A DNA stretch of 64,000 bases from Mycolicibacterium lacusdiani (GCF_021916785.1 NZ_JAKCFC010000003.1:744001-808000), one strand, 5' to 3'; shown: positions 42,753 to 51,093, counted from the first letter of the stretch. Notes: generated by a model from the sequence alone, not told the origin. Program-made: numbers and translations.

Positions 42753-43259
42753 CGCCGACAAGGCCTGAACTACCCGCCGGTCGGTGATCGAGTCGCGTTC
42801 ACGAGGAGACGGGCGCATTTGCCGCGCCATCACCATCCTCACTGCCAGGCAGAAACGTGACTCACCCCTGAGCATCGGATCAAGTCCGTCGCGGGCTAAT
42901 GCGCTTAGTCACGGGGCAGCCCCGATGGTTTACGGCGGTGTAGCCATCGCGCTAAGCGAGCCGAAGGAAGACGCCAGATTGCAGTTTGCTGTGTTGATCA
43001 ACTGGTGGAACGGTAAAACATGAAGTTATTTTGTTTGCTAATTATTTTGTCAGAAGATTGCCAATCGACTCGTTTGGCCACTAGAACACGCATTTCATAA
43101 TTCGCCATGCCTGCACAGGTTCGCCCGCACCGAGGAATGCTTGCGCAAGCGTCAGGCGAGAGCGCAGGATGAGGACAACGCGCCGAATCAGTTCGCTGAC
43201 CCGACGTCCAGGAAACGCGGGGGTCGAACACTTCGTTCGCCAGAAATCGGGGAAATGGT
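42753..43259 (+). other. 507-bp non-coding gap with structured RNA candidate and AT-rich tract
   Basis: No convincing gene is seen. The gap holds the RNA-like fold at 42902-42958 and then a strongly AT-rich stretch at about 42976-43110 (runs such as AAGTTATTTTGTTTGC), unlike the rest of the window. This could be a promoter, a nucleoid-protein site, or foreign DNA. The last part contains the ribosome site of the small gene at 43260. Confidence 0.5.
42902..42958 (+). ncRNA. candidate three-way-junction structured RNA
   Basis: The outer stem CGCTTAG (42902-42908) pairs perfectly with CTAAGCG (42952-42958). Inside are hairpin CGGGG-CAG-CCCCG (42912-42924) and a longer hairpin ATGG-tt-TAC-GGCGGT-GTA-g-CCAT (42925-42947). 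All helices are perfect and use nearly every base. No known riboswitch family was recognised, and the reverse strand folds equally well. It could be a small RNA, a riboswitch or a processing structure. Confidence 0.35.
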
Positions 43260-43526
43260 ATGGCGGACACGGTGCCGACGCAGGCCAGTCAAGACGTCGA
43301 TGCCGGCGTGGATTACCTGCCGACGGAGCTGGACCATCGCTCGTCCAGTTTGCGCGACGAACTGCAGCAGGTCATGTCGCGGGTCCGCCCCGACGACCTG
43401 TCAACCAATGAGGTCGCCGCTCTCCTGGACGTCCTGCGGCCCGCGAATGGCCGGGTTGTCGGCGGACCAGCCAACCGGCCAGCCCTCCGCCTCCTGGGGA
43501 TTGGCAGAGAGCACCCGACGCCGTAG
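43260..43526 (+). CDS. small hypothetical protein
   Basis: An 88-residue protein, polar and helical (LRDELQQVMSRVRPDDLSTNEVAALLDVLRPAN). That DDLS-NEVAALLDVLRP pattern resembles short mycobacterial hypothetical proteins. A GGGGA sequence about 9 nt upstream could be its ribosome site. The last 126 bp overlap the convergent regulator gene in antisense, and the C-terminus (after GGPANRP) looks less protein-like, so the true end or reality of the gene is uncertain. Confidence 0.45.
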   Translation: MADTVPTQASQDVDAGVDYLPTELDHRSSSLRDELQQVMSRVRPDDLSTNEVAALLDVLRPANGRVVGGPANRPALRLLGIGREHPTP

Positions 43527-43904
43527 TTCGTTCAGCAGGGAGTCGACCGACACTCCGGTCAAGTCACCCGTGAGTGTCGTGAGTTCCACGACGCCTACTT
43601 CGCTACTCGTCAGATAACCGGCCGCCACCAGGGCCTCGACCGGAGACCGCCCGTACGCCCGCGCGAGTGCGACTACCGCCTCGGCACGCGGACTACTGGT
43701 CCCCCGCTGCCACCTGGAAATGCTCGACTGGTCGATGCCCGTCGCGTTGGCGATCTCCTTCTGCGGCACGTCGCCCGTCACCGTGACCACATAACGCCAC
43801 CACGCTGCTCCCGCCTGTGGTGCTGCGCCCGGTGCCACCGACTCAGCGTATGGCACGGAAGCGTCGGGTTCCGGCGACTTCTCGCCCGTCAATTCGTCTG
43901 ACAT
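43401..43904 (-). CDS. helix-turn-helix (Cro/C1-type) regulator
   Basis: A 167-residue protein. A disordered acidic N-terminus is followed by the DNA-binding domain at residues 38-100: VPQKEIANATGIDQSSISRWQRG is the helix-turn-helix, then SPRAEAVVALARAYGRSPVEALVAAGYL. The C-terminus has LLNELRRRVLSANP and a polar end. ATG 43904 starts it. It is divergent from the secreted PGRS-type gene, with a strong palindrome between them, which may be its operator. Confidence 0.8.
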   Translation of the reverse strand: MSDELTGEKSPEPDASVPYAESVAPGAAPQAGAAWWRYVVTVTGDVPQKEIANATGIDQSSISRWQRGTSSPRAEAVVALARAYGRSPVEALVAAGYLTSSEVGVVELTTLTGDLTGVSVDSLLNELRRRVLSANPQEAEGWPVGWSADNPAIRGPQDVQESGDLIG

Positions 43905-43963
43905 GACCGCCGCCCCCTATCCGTACCACTTCCGCGATGCCCAATGGTTACACGCATTTCACA

Positions 43964-43981
43964 ATGCATGCAAGCATGCAT
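43964..43981. promoter_or_regulatory. perfect palindrome ATGCATGC-AA-GCATGCAT
   Basis: Two 8-bp arms with an AA centre lie 60 bp upstream of the regulator start and about 147 bp upstream of the PGRS-type gene. It is a likely operator for the divergent regulator. Confidence 0.5.
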
Positions 43982-44127
43982 GGGTGTACTCTCAAGCGCA
44001 TACACGCAGGACTGGAACAGAGGGAGGCTCGGCCTCGCGACCAATTCGCGACAGCCACCGGCGTGCATGACCTGTCACTCGACAACATTGCGTTACTGGC
44101 TCTGACGAGCCCGAATAGGAGCTTGAC

Positions 44128-45861
44128 ATGAAGAATTCCCTCTACGCCGCGGGCATCGCGATTGCAGGCGCCGGCGCACTGAGTGCGTTGTCGACCGGCA
44201 CCGCCCAGGCGGCACCCACGCAGTTCGCGCCGCTGGCACCGGAGTCGTCGCAGTGCGTCCTCGCGCCCACCGAGTGCGGGACGCAAACGCTGGGCGCCAG
44301 CCTCTCCTTCGTTCCGAACGCGTTGGCGGCGGCATCGACCATCACCTTCGGGCCGGTCGAGCCCTTCCACACCTTCTACTCGAATGATCCCTTCTACGGC
44401 CTCATCGGCATCGCAGGGATCATCCCCATCTTGAACATCTTCGTCAGCAACGGCGTCGACGGCGCAGCCGGCACCGGTGCCAACGGCGGCAACGCCGGCT
44501 TGTTCCTCGGCTACGGCGGCCTCGGCGCCTCCGCGGCTCCCGGTGTGGCAGGCGGCAACGGCGGCCGGGGCGGACTGTTCTTCGGCAACGGCGGCAACGG
44601 CGGCGTCGGCGGACTCGGTGCTACCGGCGGCAATGGCGGAAATGCCGGACTACTCGCACTATTCGGACACGGCGGTGACGGCGGCCTCGGTGGTGCAGGC
44701 ACGCCCGGCACGCCCGGCACCTCGGCAGGCGCCGCAGCCGCGAACGGCACGACCGGCGCGAACGGCACGGGCACGGGCACGACGGGCGCCAACGGCATCA
44801 ATCCAGCAGGTAGCGGCGTTGCAGGAGTCGCGGGCGCAGCCGGAGTGGCAGGCACCGGCGGTGCAGGAGCACCCGGCAACCCGGGTGATCCCGCCGGCGC
44901 AGGCGGTGCCGGCGGAACCGCCGGTGCTGCGGGTACCGGTGGTGACGGCGGCCTTGGCGGCAGCGGCACTCCGGGCGGCAACGGCGCAGCAGGTGGCGCC
45001 GGTGGCGCATCGAGTACTGCGGGTGGCACTTCCGTCGGTGGTGATGGCGGCGACGGCGGCAACGGCGGAACCGGTGCTACCGACGGTGGTGCAGGCGGTG
45101 CCGGAGGCGCCGCGGTGAACACCAACGGGGCGGCCATCGGCGGGGCAGGCGGCGTCGGCGGCGACGGTGGAATCGGAGCGGCCGGCCAAGCTGGCGGCAC
45201 CGGGAACGCAGGCGGCGCGGGCGGTGCAGGCAGTAACGGAACCGTCGTTGGTACCGCGGGAACCGCAGGCACCGCGGCAGGCGCAGGCGGCAACGGCGGT
45301 AGCGGCGGGCTGTTCGGTGGCGGTGGTGCGGCCGGTAGCGGCGGCACCGGCGGAACCGGCGGCGCGGGTGGCACCGGACAAGCGGGCGGTGCCGGCGGCG
45401 ACGGCGGCGCTGGCAGCACTGGCGGCACTGGTGGTAACGGCGCTGCCGGCGGCAACGGCGGGGTCGGCGGCGCGGGCGGCGCAGGCACCGGAGGCGGCGT
45501 CCTCGGCGTCGGCGGAACCGGCGGCGAGGGCGGTTCGGGCGCATCGGGTGGCCCGGCAGGCGCTGGCGGAACGGGTGGAACCGGTGGTTCCGGCGGGACC
45601 GGGGGCACCGGTGCTGCAGGCGGGACCGGCGGCACCGGCGGGACCGGCGGCGCAACCGGCACTGCGGGTGGCAGCGGCCTCTTCGGGCACACCGGCGGGT
45701 CCGGTACCACCGGCGCCACGGGTGGGACCGGAGCGGCTGGGGCAACCGGAGCGACCGGCACCGCCGGCTCGACCGGAGCAACCGGAGCGACCGGCGGGTC
45801 CGGCACTGCCGGCGCCGGTGGTAGCGACGGTGCCGACGGCGCCGATGGAGCCTCCTCCTAG
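44128..45861 (+). CDS. secreted PGRS-repeat protein without PE domain
   Basis: A 577-residue protein. Residues 1-29 are a Sec-type signal peptide (KNSLYAAGIAIAGAGALSAL, then STGTAQA-APT), probably cut after AQA. Residues 30-110 form a unique region with two Cys (SSQCVLAPTEC, likely a disulfide) and a hydrophobic stretch YGLIGIAGIIPILNIFVSNG. From residue 115 to the end there are several dozen GGxGGx/GNGG units as in PE_PGRS proteins, closing with GADGADGASS. There is no PE domain, so export by ESX/type VII is not indicated. The ribosome site is AGGAGC. Function unknown; surface exposure is an inference. Confidence 0.82.
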   Translation: MKNSLYAAGIAIAGAGALSALSTGTAQAAPTQFAPLAPESSQCVLAPTECGTQTLGASLSFVPNALAAASTITFGPVEPFHTFYSNDPFYGLIGIAGIIPILNIFVSNGVDGAAGTGANGGNAGLFLGYGGLGASAAPGVAGGNGGRGGLFFGNGGNGGVGGLGATGGNGGNAGLLALFGHGGDGGLGGAGTPGTPGTSAGAAAANGTTGANGTGTGTTGANGINPAGSGVAGVAGAAGVAGTGGAGAPGNPGDPAGAGGAGGTAGAAGTGGDGGLGGSGTPGGNGAAGGAGGASSTAGGTSVGGDGGDGGNGGTGATDGGAGGAGGAAVNTNGAAIGGAGGVGGDGGIGAAGQAGGTGNAGGAGGAGSNGTVVGTAGTAGTAAGAGGNGGSGGLFGGGGAAGSGGTGGTGGAGGTGQAGGAGGDGGAGSTGGTGGNGAAGGNGGVGGAGGAGTGGGVLGVGGTGGEGGSGASGGPAGAGGTGGTGGSGGTGGTGAAGGTGGTGGTGGATGTAGGSGLFGHTGGSGTTGATGGTGAAGATGATGTAGSTGATGATGGSGTAGAGGSDGADGADGASS

Positions 45862-45912
45862 AGGCTCCGCATAACGGGTAGCCAACGACTCTGACCGGTC
45901 AGTACTGCCAAC

Positions 45913-45949
45913 ACACCAGGGGCGTCGGCCATGCCGGCGCCCCTGGTGT
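45913..45949 (+). terminator. strong hairpin terminator after the PGRS-type gene
   Basis: ACACCAGGGGCGTCGGC at 45913-45929 pairs with 45933-45949 over 17 positions with one mismatch, around a 3-nt loop. The structure sits 51 nt after the stop and before purU. Confidence 0.8.
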
Positions 45950-45985
45950 TACGTCACGAGGAAGTCAATCGACAGGGGTGTGGTC

Positions 45986-46921
45986 ATGACGGATCGAGCA
46001 GACGCGAACGTATCGGCGGAGCAGGACGGCGGGCACTATCCCGACCCCGGCCGGGAGACTCGACGAATTCGGGACGTGGGCCGTTTGCTGCTGCACTGCA
46101 ACGACCAACCCGGCCTGGTGGCCGCAGTCACCGACTTCCTGGCCAAGGCCGGAGCGAACATCGTGTCACTGGACCAGCACTCGACCGAGCACTCCGGCGG
46201 AACGTTCATGCAGCGCACCATATTTCACCTTCCCGGGTTGTCCGCGGCGCGCGACGCGCTGGAACGCGACTTCGAACACCAATTGGCTCGGCGCTTCGGC
46301 ATGGACTTCGCGTTCACCGAGGCGGCCAAGCCCAAGCGGGTGGCGATCATGGCGTCGCGGACCGACCACTGCCTCCTCGATCTGTTGTGGCGCAACCGAC
46401 GAGGCGAACTCGACATGTCGGTGTCGATGGTGATCTCCAACCATCCCGACCTGGCCGATCAGGTGCGACCGTTCGGTGTGCCGTTCATGCACGTACCGGC
46501 GAACGAGGCGGTCCGCGACCAGGCCGAGCGGCGCCAACTCGACCTGCTCCGGGGCAACGTGGATCTGGTCGTGCTGGCGCGCTACATGCAGATCGTCACG
46601 CCCGCATTCCTGACCGAGGTGGGGTGCCCGATGATCAACATTCACCACTCATTCCTACCGTCGTTCGTGGGCGCTGCACCCTATCGTCGAGCGCGGGAAC
46701 GTGGCGTGAAACTCGTTGGCGCCACGGCACATTACGTCACCGAGCACCTCGACGAGGGCCCGATCATCGAGCAGGACGTCGTGCGGGTGGATCACCGCCA
46801 CGGCGTCGACGACCTCGTCCGCCTGGGTGCCGACGTCGAACGTGCCGTGCTGTCGAGGGCCGCTCTGTGGCACTGCGAGGACCGCATCATCCGCTACGGG
46901 AATCAGACCATCGTCTTCTAG
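45986..46921 (+). CDS. purU: formyltetrahydrofolate deformylase
   Basis: A 311-residue enzyme that hydrolyses 10-formyl-THF to THF and formate, balancing the one-carbon pool. An N-terminal ACT regulatory domain (RLLLHCNDQPGLVAAVTDFL, residues 30-110) precedes a formyltransferase-fold catalytic domain. The latter has MINIHHSFLPSF near residue 220 with the catalytic Asn and His, and GATAHYVTEHLDEGPII near residue 250 with the catalytic Asp. ATG 45986 is chosen because AGGGG is 7 nt upstream. GTG 45980 would be too near the site. Confidence 0.94.
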   Translation: MTDRADANVSAEQDGGHYPDPGRETRRIRDVGRLLLHCNDQPGLVAAVTDFLAKAGANIVSLDQHSTEHSGGTFMQRTIFHLPGLSAARDALERDFEHQLARRFGMDFAFTEAAKPKRVAIMASRTDHCLLDLLWRNRRGELDMSVSMVISNHPDLADQVRPFGVPFMHVPANEAVRDQAERRQLDLLRGNVDLVVLARYMQIVTPAFLTEVGCPMINIHHSFLPSFVGAAPYRRARERGVKLVGATAHYVTEHLDEGPIIEQDVVRVDHRHGVDDLVRLGADVERAVLSRAALWHCEDRIIRYGNQTIVF

Positions 46922-46934
46922 TCCCGAGGCCGGC

Positions 46935-47627
46935 TCAGCGGTAGTACAGCTCCTCACCGGTCGGGTATCCCCCGCCGGTGGTCGTGATGTGCACGTGGTC
47001 GAAGTGCCCTGCGCCGCCTCCGGACGGGCCGCCGGGCGTGTAGTACACCCCGCGCCAGATCGCGTCCTGCATACCGAAGCGCTTGGCGTTCTTCAGCACG
47101 AACGCCACGATCTCATTGCCGAGCGCGATGCCGGATGTCGAACCCGGGTTCGGGATCATCACGTCGATCGCGAGGCCGTTCGGGTGCCACGGCAGCGGAT
47201 CGGATCGATGTCCACCGATGCTGGTGATTTCGGGGAACGCCTTGCTGATGGCCCTGGCGACCAGGATGGTCTTGATCTGCAGGCCGCTCTCCGGGGCAAG
47301 CCCGGCGGGCAGGAGTTCGGGAGGCTTGGCGGCCGTACGCCACCGCGACGACGACACCAACTGCGCGGGACCTGCCTGCGCGCCCTCCTGCGGAGCGACG
47401 ACCGGTGCAGGAACGAACTCGTCCGGGGCCGAGACGACCTCGAGGCAGCACGGTGCGGCGGCGGCCACGGGTGTCACGGGCGCCGGCGCAGCCTTGACCA
47501 TGGCCGTCTGCGGCTGTACGTCTCCCGCGGAGGCGAGGAGTACCGCGATGGGGCCGATCACCGTGGCGGCGAGAACCGATGACGTCCGCCGCTTACTGGC
47601 TAACGCATGTCGTCCCACTGGCAGCAC
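46935..47627 (-). CDS. secreted M15-like / ARB_07466-type C-terminal domain protein
   Basis: A 230-residue protein. A basic N-terminus and the hydrophobic stretch SSVLAATVIGPIAVLLASAG suggest a signal peptide or anchor. A Pro/Ala linker with a CC pair follows. The C-terminal domain (residue 110 on) has GGHRSDPLPWHPNGLAIDV and FDHVHI, the His-x6-Asp and His patterns of M15-like peptidases. It may cut peptidoglycan stem peptides or simply bind the wall. GTG 47627 is the chosen start; TTG 47657 is the alternative. It converges on purU with 13 bp between stops. Confidence 0.65.
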   Translation of the reverse strand: MLPVGRHALASKRRTSSVLAATVIGPIAVLLASAGDVQPQTAMVKAAPAPVTPVAAAAPCCLEVVSAPDEFVPAPVVAPQEGAQAGPAQLVSSSRWRTAAKPPELLPAGLAPESGLQIKTILVARAISKAFPEITSIGGHRSDPLPWHPNGLAIDVMIPNPGSTSGIALGNEIVAFVLKNAKRFGMQDAIWRGVYYTPGGPSGGGAGHFDHVHITTTGGGYPTGEELYYR

Positions 47628-47761
47628 CCTACGTTTGAATCGGGGTTCGACTGGCAAATCCCGATACCGGACCGTTCGCTCGCTGTTACAGAACCGTGAC
47701 TATAGCTGCGCGCCTTTTGATGCCGCAACCGTCTGGTCAACATTCGAGCAGGTCACGATCA

Positions 47762-48565
47762 CTAGGCGGTGGCGAGATCACCCATCGTCTGAAGGTTGCC
47801 GCGCTGCGGCCACGAGCGCTCGTGCGCCGAGCGGTGCGGCGTCGCGGCCCCGACCAGACCGGCGCGACCGGGCTGCAGCGAGCGGCGCACCTGCGTCATC
47901 TCCCGGATGATGGCCTCGATTTGATCGGACTCGCCGTGCGCCGCGAACGTGCGGCGGTCCCACCACATCATCTGGGTCTGGTACCGCTCGTTGGGATAGG
48001 GAGTCGCCGGGATCGCGGCGACCACTCCGCCCGACGACCGCCACTGCTCGAGGATGTGCGCTGCCGTCGTTGCCATGCAGAAGTCGACGTCGAAGATCGC
48101 CATCGCGTGGAAGCCACTGCGGGCGATCATCTTCGCCCGGTGCCGCCCTCCGGTCGGGTCCTTGGCAAGCCAGGCGGCCTTCATCTCGAGGATGCCGTTG
48201 GGCACGCGCTCGTTGATCATCTCACGCACCTCGGACTCGCCGGCCTGGCCTGCCCACTCCACCACGGCATGTGAGTCGTCCGCGGAACGCAGCGGACCCT
48301 TCGCCCGCACCCCGCCTACGACGCGGCCGTCGACGTCGGTCAGGGCCCAGAACAATCCGGTGTCATCGGCGCACTGCGCCCGGTCGGAGTCCAAGGCATC
48401 GCTGACCCCGAAACGTTCGTAGCTCGCGACCGCACCGCGGTGATAGTCCGCGAAGAGCTCGGGTTCCGCCTCGGGCGTCGCCATCACCATCGTGCACTCC
48501 GCCACCGGATCCCAGCATGCAGCCCGAGTGAATCCGTCGAACACCGTCGCCTCGCGAAGCTTCAC
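47762..48565 (-). CDS. unrecognised protein, possibly GNAT-fold
   Basis: A 267-residue soluble protein. Between residues 60 and 220 the pattern of strands and helices resembles an acyltransferase: GLFWALTDVDGRVVGGVRAKG, then EMKAAWLAKDP, AKMIARSGFHAMAIFDVDFCMAT, and PYPNERYQTQMMWWDRRTF. The PYP-RYxT-xxWWDR ending recalls N-acyl-amino-acid or autoinducer synthase-like folds, but no diagnostic motif is secure. GTG 48565 is preceded by AGAGAGGGAT. It stands alone, before an AT-rich gap with a palindrome. Confidence 0.55.
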   Translation of the reverse strand: MKLREATVFDGFTRAACWDPVAECTMVMATPEAEPELFADYHRGAVASYERFGVSDALDSDRAQCADDTGLFWALTDVDGRVVGGVRAKGPLRSADDSHAVVEWAGQAGESEVREMINERVPNGILEMKAAWLAKDPTGGRHRAKMIARSGFHAMAIFDVDFCMATTAAHILEQWRSSGGVVAAIPATPYPNERYQTQMMWWDRRTFAAHGESDQIEAIIREMTQVRRSLQPGRAGLVGAATPHRSAHERSWPQRGNLQTMGDLATA

Positions 48566-49279
48566 AGAGTCATCCCTCTCTGGTGGCGTGCACCGGACGA
48601 TGCAACGCGATCCGTATGGTCGATATAGCAATACCATACCTTTTGTATTTTTATGGCTTTAGCTGGTACTTCAGTTGCATAGTTATTGTTTAGCAACGTA
48701 AGTTGCTATGCAGGCATCGCCCGGCGACGACCCAACGACGCCCGAAACCGCAGGCTCCGATGACGGGCTACGCAACCGGCTCCCAGGTCCCGCCATCACG
48801 GCCCCGGGGCGGCCGGAACGAAAGGAGTTGTCGCCGAACGACTTCGGCAGATCAAGATCAGCCGGCTGAATGCGGCGGTTCCGCGGCGAGCAACGCCGGA
48901 GCAGTGCGGGCTCGCACCATCGCCCGTCGCGCGCCCACCGATCGGATGGTGAGCAACCCCGTTGCTGGCCACCCCGACACCGGCCGCGACACGCCGAACA
49001 TGCGAGACGGCAAGGGCTATCGGCACGGGTCGTGGGGGTTCAGCGAAGAAACGACGGCGACGCCAATAACCGGCTAACGGAGCGTGTCGACTCCCAAGTT
49101 CGGGAAAGCGGAGGCCAATCGGGTAGGGTCGGGATCTCCAGCCGCACCGGTTCAGACGTTGAGCAAACTTTCACATCCACCAAGCGAAGTTCGATAGCAA
49201 AGCAACGAAGGTGGCTGGGAGCCGAGCCGTCGGACGTCGGGGAAACTGTCATGGCGATTTCGGTGTGCGGGGGCACCCA
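48566..49279. other. 714-bp gap: AT-rich promoter region plus unassigned DNA
   Basis: The left 140 bp are AT-rich (TATAGCAATACCATACC, TTTTGTATTTTTATGG) and carry the palindrome at 48691-48708. The remaining 570 bp are GC-rich with no convincing gene. A short frame 48946-49077 reads MVSNPVAGHPDTGRD and would give 43 residues but has no ribosome site. GGGGG at 49269-49273 serves the next gene. Confidence 0.4.
48691..48708. promoter_or_regulatory. perfect palindrome TAGCAAC-GTAA-GTTGCTA
   Basis: Seven-bp arms flank GTAA, about 125 bp upstream of the minus-strand unrecognised gene and inside the AT-rich tract. It has the form of an operator for a dimeric regulator. Confidence 0.5.
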
Positions 49280-51085
49280 ATGAGGCATCGCGAGCCGTTC
49301 GTCGGGGACGAGGATCCGGGTACGGGTCCGGTCGCCATCGACGCGTTCGTCAAGGCGCCGACCCACAACGGTCATCGCGAGCCCGGCCAGAACGGTCGTC
49401 CGCATCCCGCCGCCGACGGTCGCTCGAACGGCCGGGCGCACACTCCCCCGAACCTCCGCATCGACCCGCCGACCGCAACCCCCACTCACCGGCCCGCCAC
49501 CCACGAACCCCGTGGTCCGGACGCCGGCAGCGATGCCTTTGCGCAGATCATCGACCACAGTCCCGATGCCATCTGCATCCACCAGGACGGCCGATTCGTC
49601 TTCTTCAACGCCGTCGCGGTGCGGCGACTCGGCGCGCGAAGTGCGCGCGAACTGCTCGGCCACGCGGTGTCCCGGTTCGTACACGCCAGGTCGGTACCTC
49701 AGGTCGTAGGCCGAACGGCCGCGCTGCGCCGCCCCGGCGACGCGTCCCTGCCGTTGCGGGCCACGATGGTCTGCGTCGACGGCGCCGAGATCCACGTCGA
49801 GGTGCTGTCGGTGATGACGACGTGGAAGGGGGCGACCGCCTACCAGCTGATCCTGCGGGACCTGACCGACGTCCGCGCCACCCAGGACGCACTCGCCCAA
49901 CAGGCGGCGCTGGTGGAGAACGCCGGCGACGCCATCATCGCCGTGACCCGCGCCGGCATGGTCACGAGCTGGAACCCCGCGGCCGAACGGGTCTATCTGC
50001 GACCGGCCCACCGTGCGCTCGCCCTCCCCCTGGAGATCGCCGTCGGAGCGGCCATCGACCCGGCCTCCGTCGTACGCGACGGCGGGGTGACCCACGCCTC
50101 GCACTACGCGATGGACGGCACCGTGCGCACCATGCGGGTGTCGGCGACCGAGTACGACGACGGCTTCGTCCTGATCTGCTCCGACGAGACGGCGCTGCGC
50201 CGCGCGTCGCGCAATCTGCGCACCGTCATCAACGCGCTACCCGAGGGCATCTTCGTCATCGACGAGAACGGCTGGATGCTCACCATCAACCCGGCCGCAC
50301 GCCGCATCCTCGGTCTCGACGGCCAGCCAGAGGACTTCAGCGTGCATGACCTTCCCCTCTACGACGCGGACGGCGCGCTGCTGCGGCCTGGGGAGCGGCC
50401 GATCGCGCGTGCGTTCACCACCGGGCTGCCGACGATCGGGCGCATCATGGGCATCGACAGGCCGGACGGGCGGCGCGTCTGGCTGTCGGCGAACTGTCAG
50501 TTGCTCCATCCCGACTCGCCGGACCGGTCGCCGGTGCTCGTGTCGTTCACCGACGTGACCTCGCAGCGGGCGGCCACCGAGCACCTGGCCTTCCAAGCCG
50601 CGCACGACGGTCTGACCGGCCTGCCCAACCGCGCTCACATCATGGAGACCATCGACGCGCTGCACCGTAGAGCCGGACTCCTGCGGGCCGTGCTGTTCAT
50701 CGATCTCGACGACCTCAAGACCGTCAACGACACGCTGGGGCACGACGTCGGCGACACGGTGCTCCAGGCCACGGCCAACCGGCTGTGTTCGGCAGTCCGC
50801 AGGAACGACATCGTCGGACGGTTGGCGGGTGACGAGTTCGTCGCACTGCTGATCGGGGAACTGGAGGACGGAGCGCTCGAGCGATTCGTCGGCCGCATCC
50901 GCGACGTGCTGACCGAGCCGATCGAAATTCCTGGGGGCACACTGCACCTCGGGGCAAGCATCGGCGTCATCGACACCCACCGCGACGACTCGCGCGACGC
51001 GGCGACGCTGCTGCGGGACGCCGACGCGGCCATGTACGCCGCGAAGGCGACCGGCCGCAAGGTCAGCGTCTTCTCCCAACGCTGA
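49280..51085 (+). CDS. PAS-domain diguanylate cyclase
   Basis: A 601-residue cytosolic sensor. A disordered Pro/His-rich N-terminus of about 85 residues precedes three PAS-like domains: FAQIIDHSPDAICIHQDGRF near residue 92, AQQAALVENAGDAIIAVTRAG near residue 205, and RTVINALPEGIFVIDENGWM near residue 313. A GGDEF domain from residue 435 has FIDLDDLKTVNDTLGHDVGD and the active-site loop RLAGDEF. The first Gly is Ala, which is tolerated in active enzymes. The inhibitory RxxD site (RRND) is intact. It should make c-di-GMP in response to an unknown signal. No EAL domain is present. ATG 49280 is the most likely start. Confidence 0.85.
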   Translation: MRHREPFVGDEDPGTGPVAIDAFVKAPTHNGHREPGQNGRPHPAADGRSNGRAHTPPNLRIDPPTATPTHRPATHEPRGPDAGSDAFAQIIDHSPDAICIHQDGRFVFFNAVAVRRLGARSARELLGHAVSRFVHARSVPQVVGRTAALRRPGDASLPLRATMVCVDGAEIHVEVLSVMTTWKGATAYQLILRDLTDVRATQDALAQQAALVENAGDAIIAVTRAGMVTSWNPAAERVYLRPAHRALALPLEIAVGAAIDPASVVRDGGVTHASHYAMDGTVRTMRVSATEYDDGFVLICSDETALRRASRNLRTVINALPEGIFVIDENGWMLTINPAARRILGLDGQPEDFSVHDLPLYDADGALLRPGERPIARAFTTGLPTIGRIMGIDRPDGRRVWLSANCQLLHPDSPDRSPVLVSFTDVTSQRAATEHLAFQAAHDGLTGLPNRAHIMETIDALHRRAGLLRAVLFIDLDDLKTVNDTLGHDVGDTVLQATANRLCSAVRRNDIVGRLAGDEFVALLIGELEDGALERFVGRIRDVLTEPIEIPGGTLHLGASIGVIDTHRDDSRDAATLLRDADAAMYAAKATGRKVSVFSQR

Positions 51086-51093
51086 CCCTGCGA

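Noticed and set aside
42902..42958. Known riboswitch (c-di-AMP, cobalamin, M-box) for the structured element
   Set aside because: Conserved core sequences of these classes were not recognised, and no matching gene follows; it was kept only as an unassigned structure.
43224..43239. SOS-box-like TCGAAC-ACTTC-GTTCG before the 43260 gene
   Set aside because: The spacer is 5 nt rather than 4 and the last base differs, so LexA binding is not supported.
44511..45885. Long open frames of Pro/Ala or Gly/Ala opposite the PGRS-type gene
   Set aside because: They come from the GGC/GGT repeat codons read on the other strand. The plus-strand frame has a signal peptide and a ribosome site.
48703..49077. 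124-codon open frame after the AT-rich gap
   Set aside because: It has no ribosome site, an Arg/Pro/Ser shadow-like composition in its first half, and overlaps the palindrome. Only its last 43 codons look slightly protein-like.
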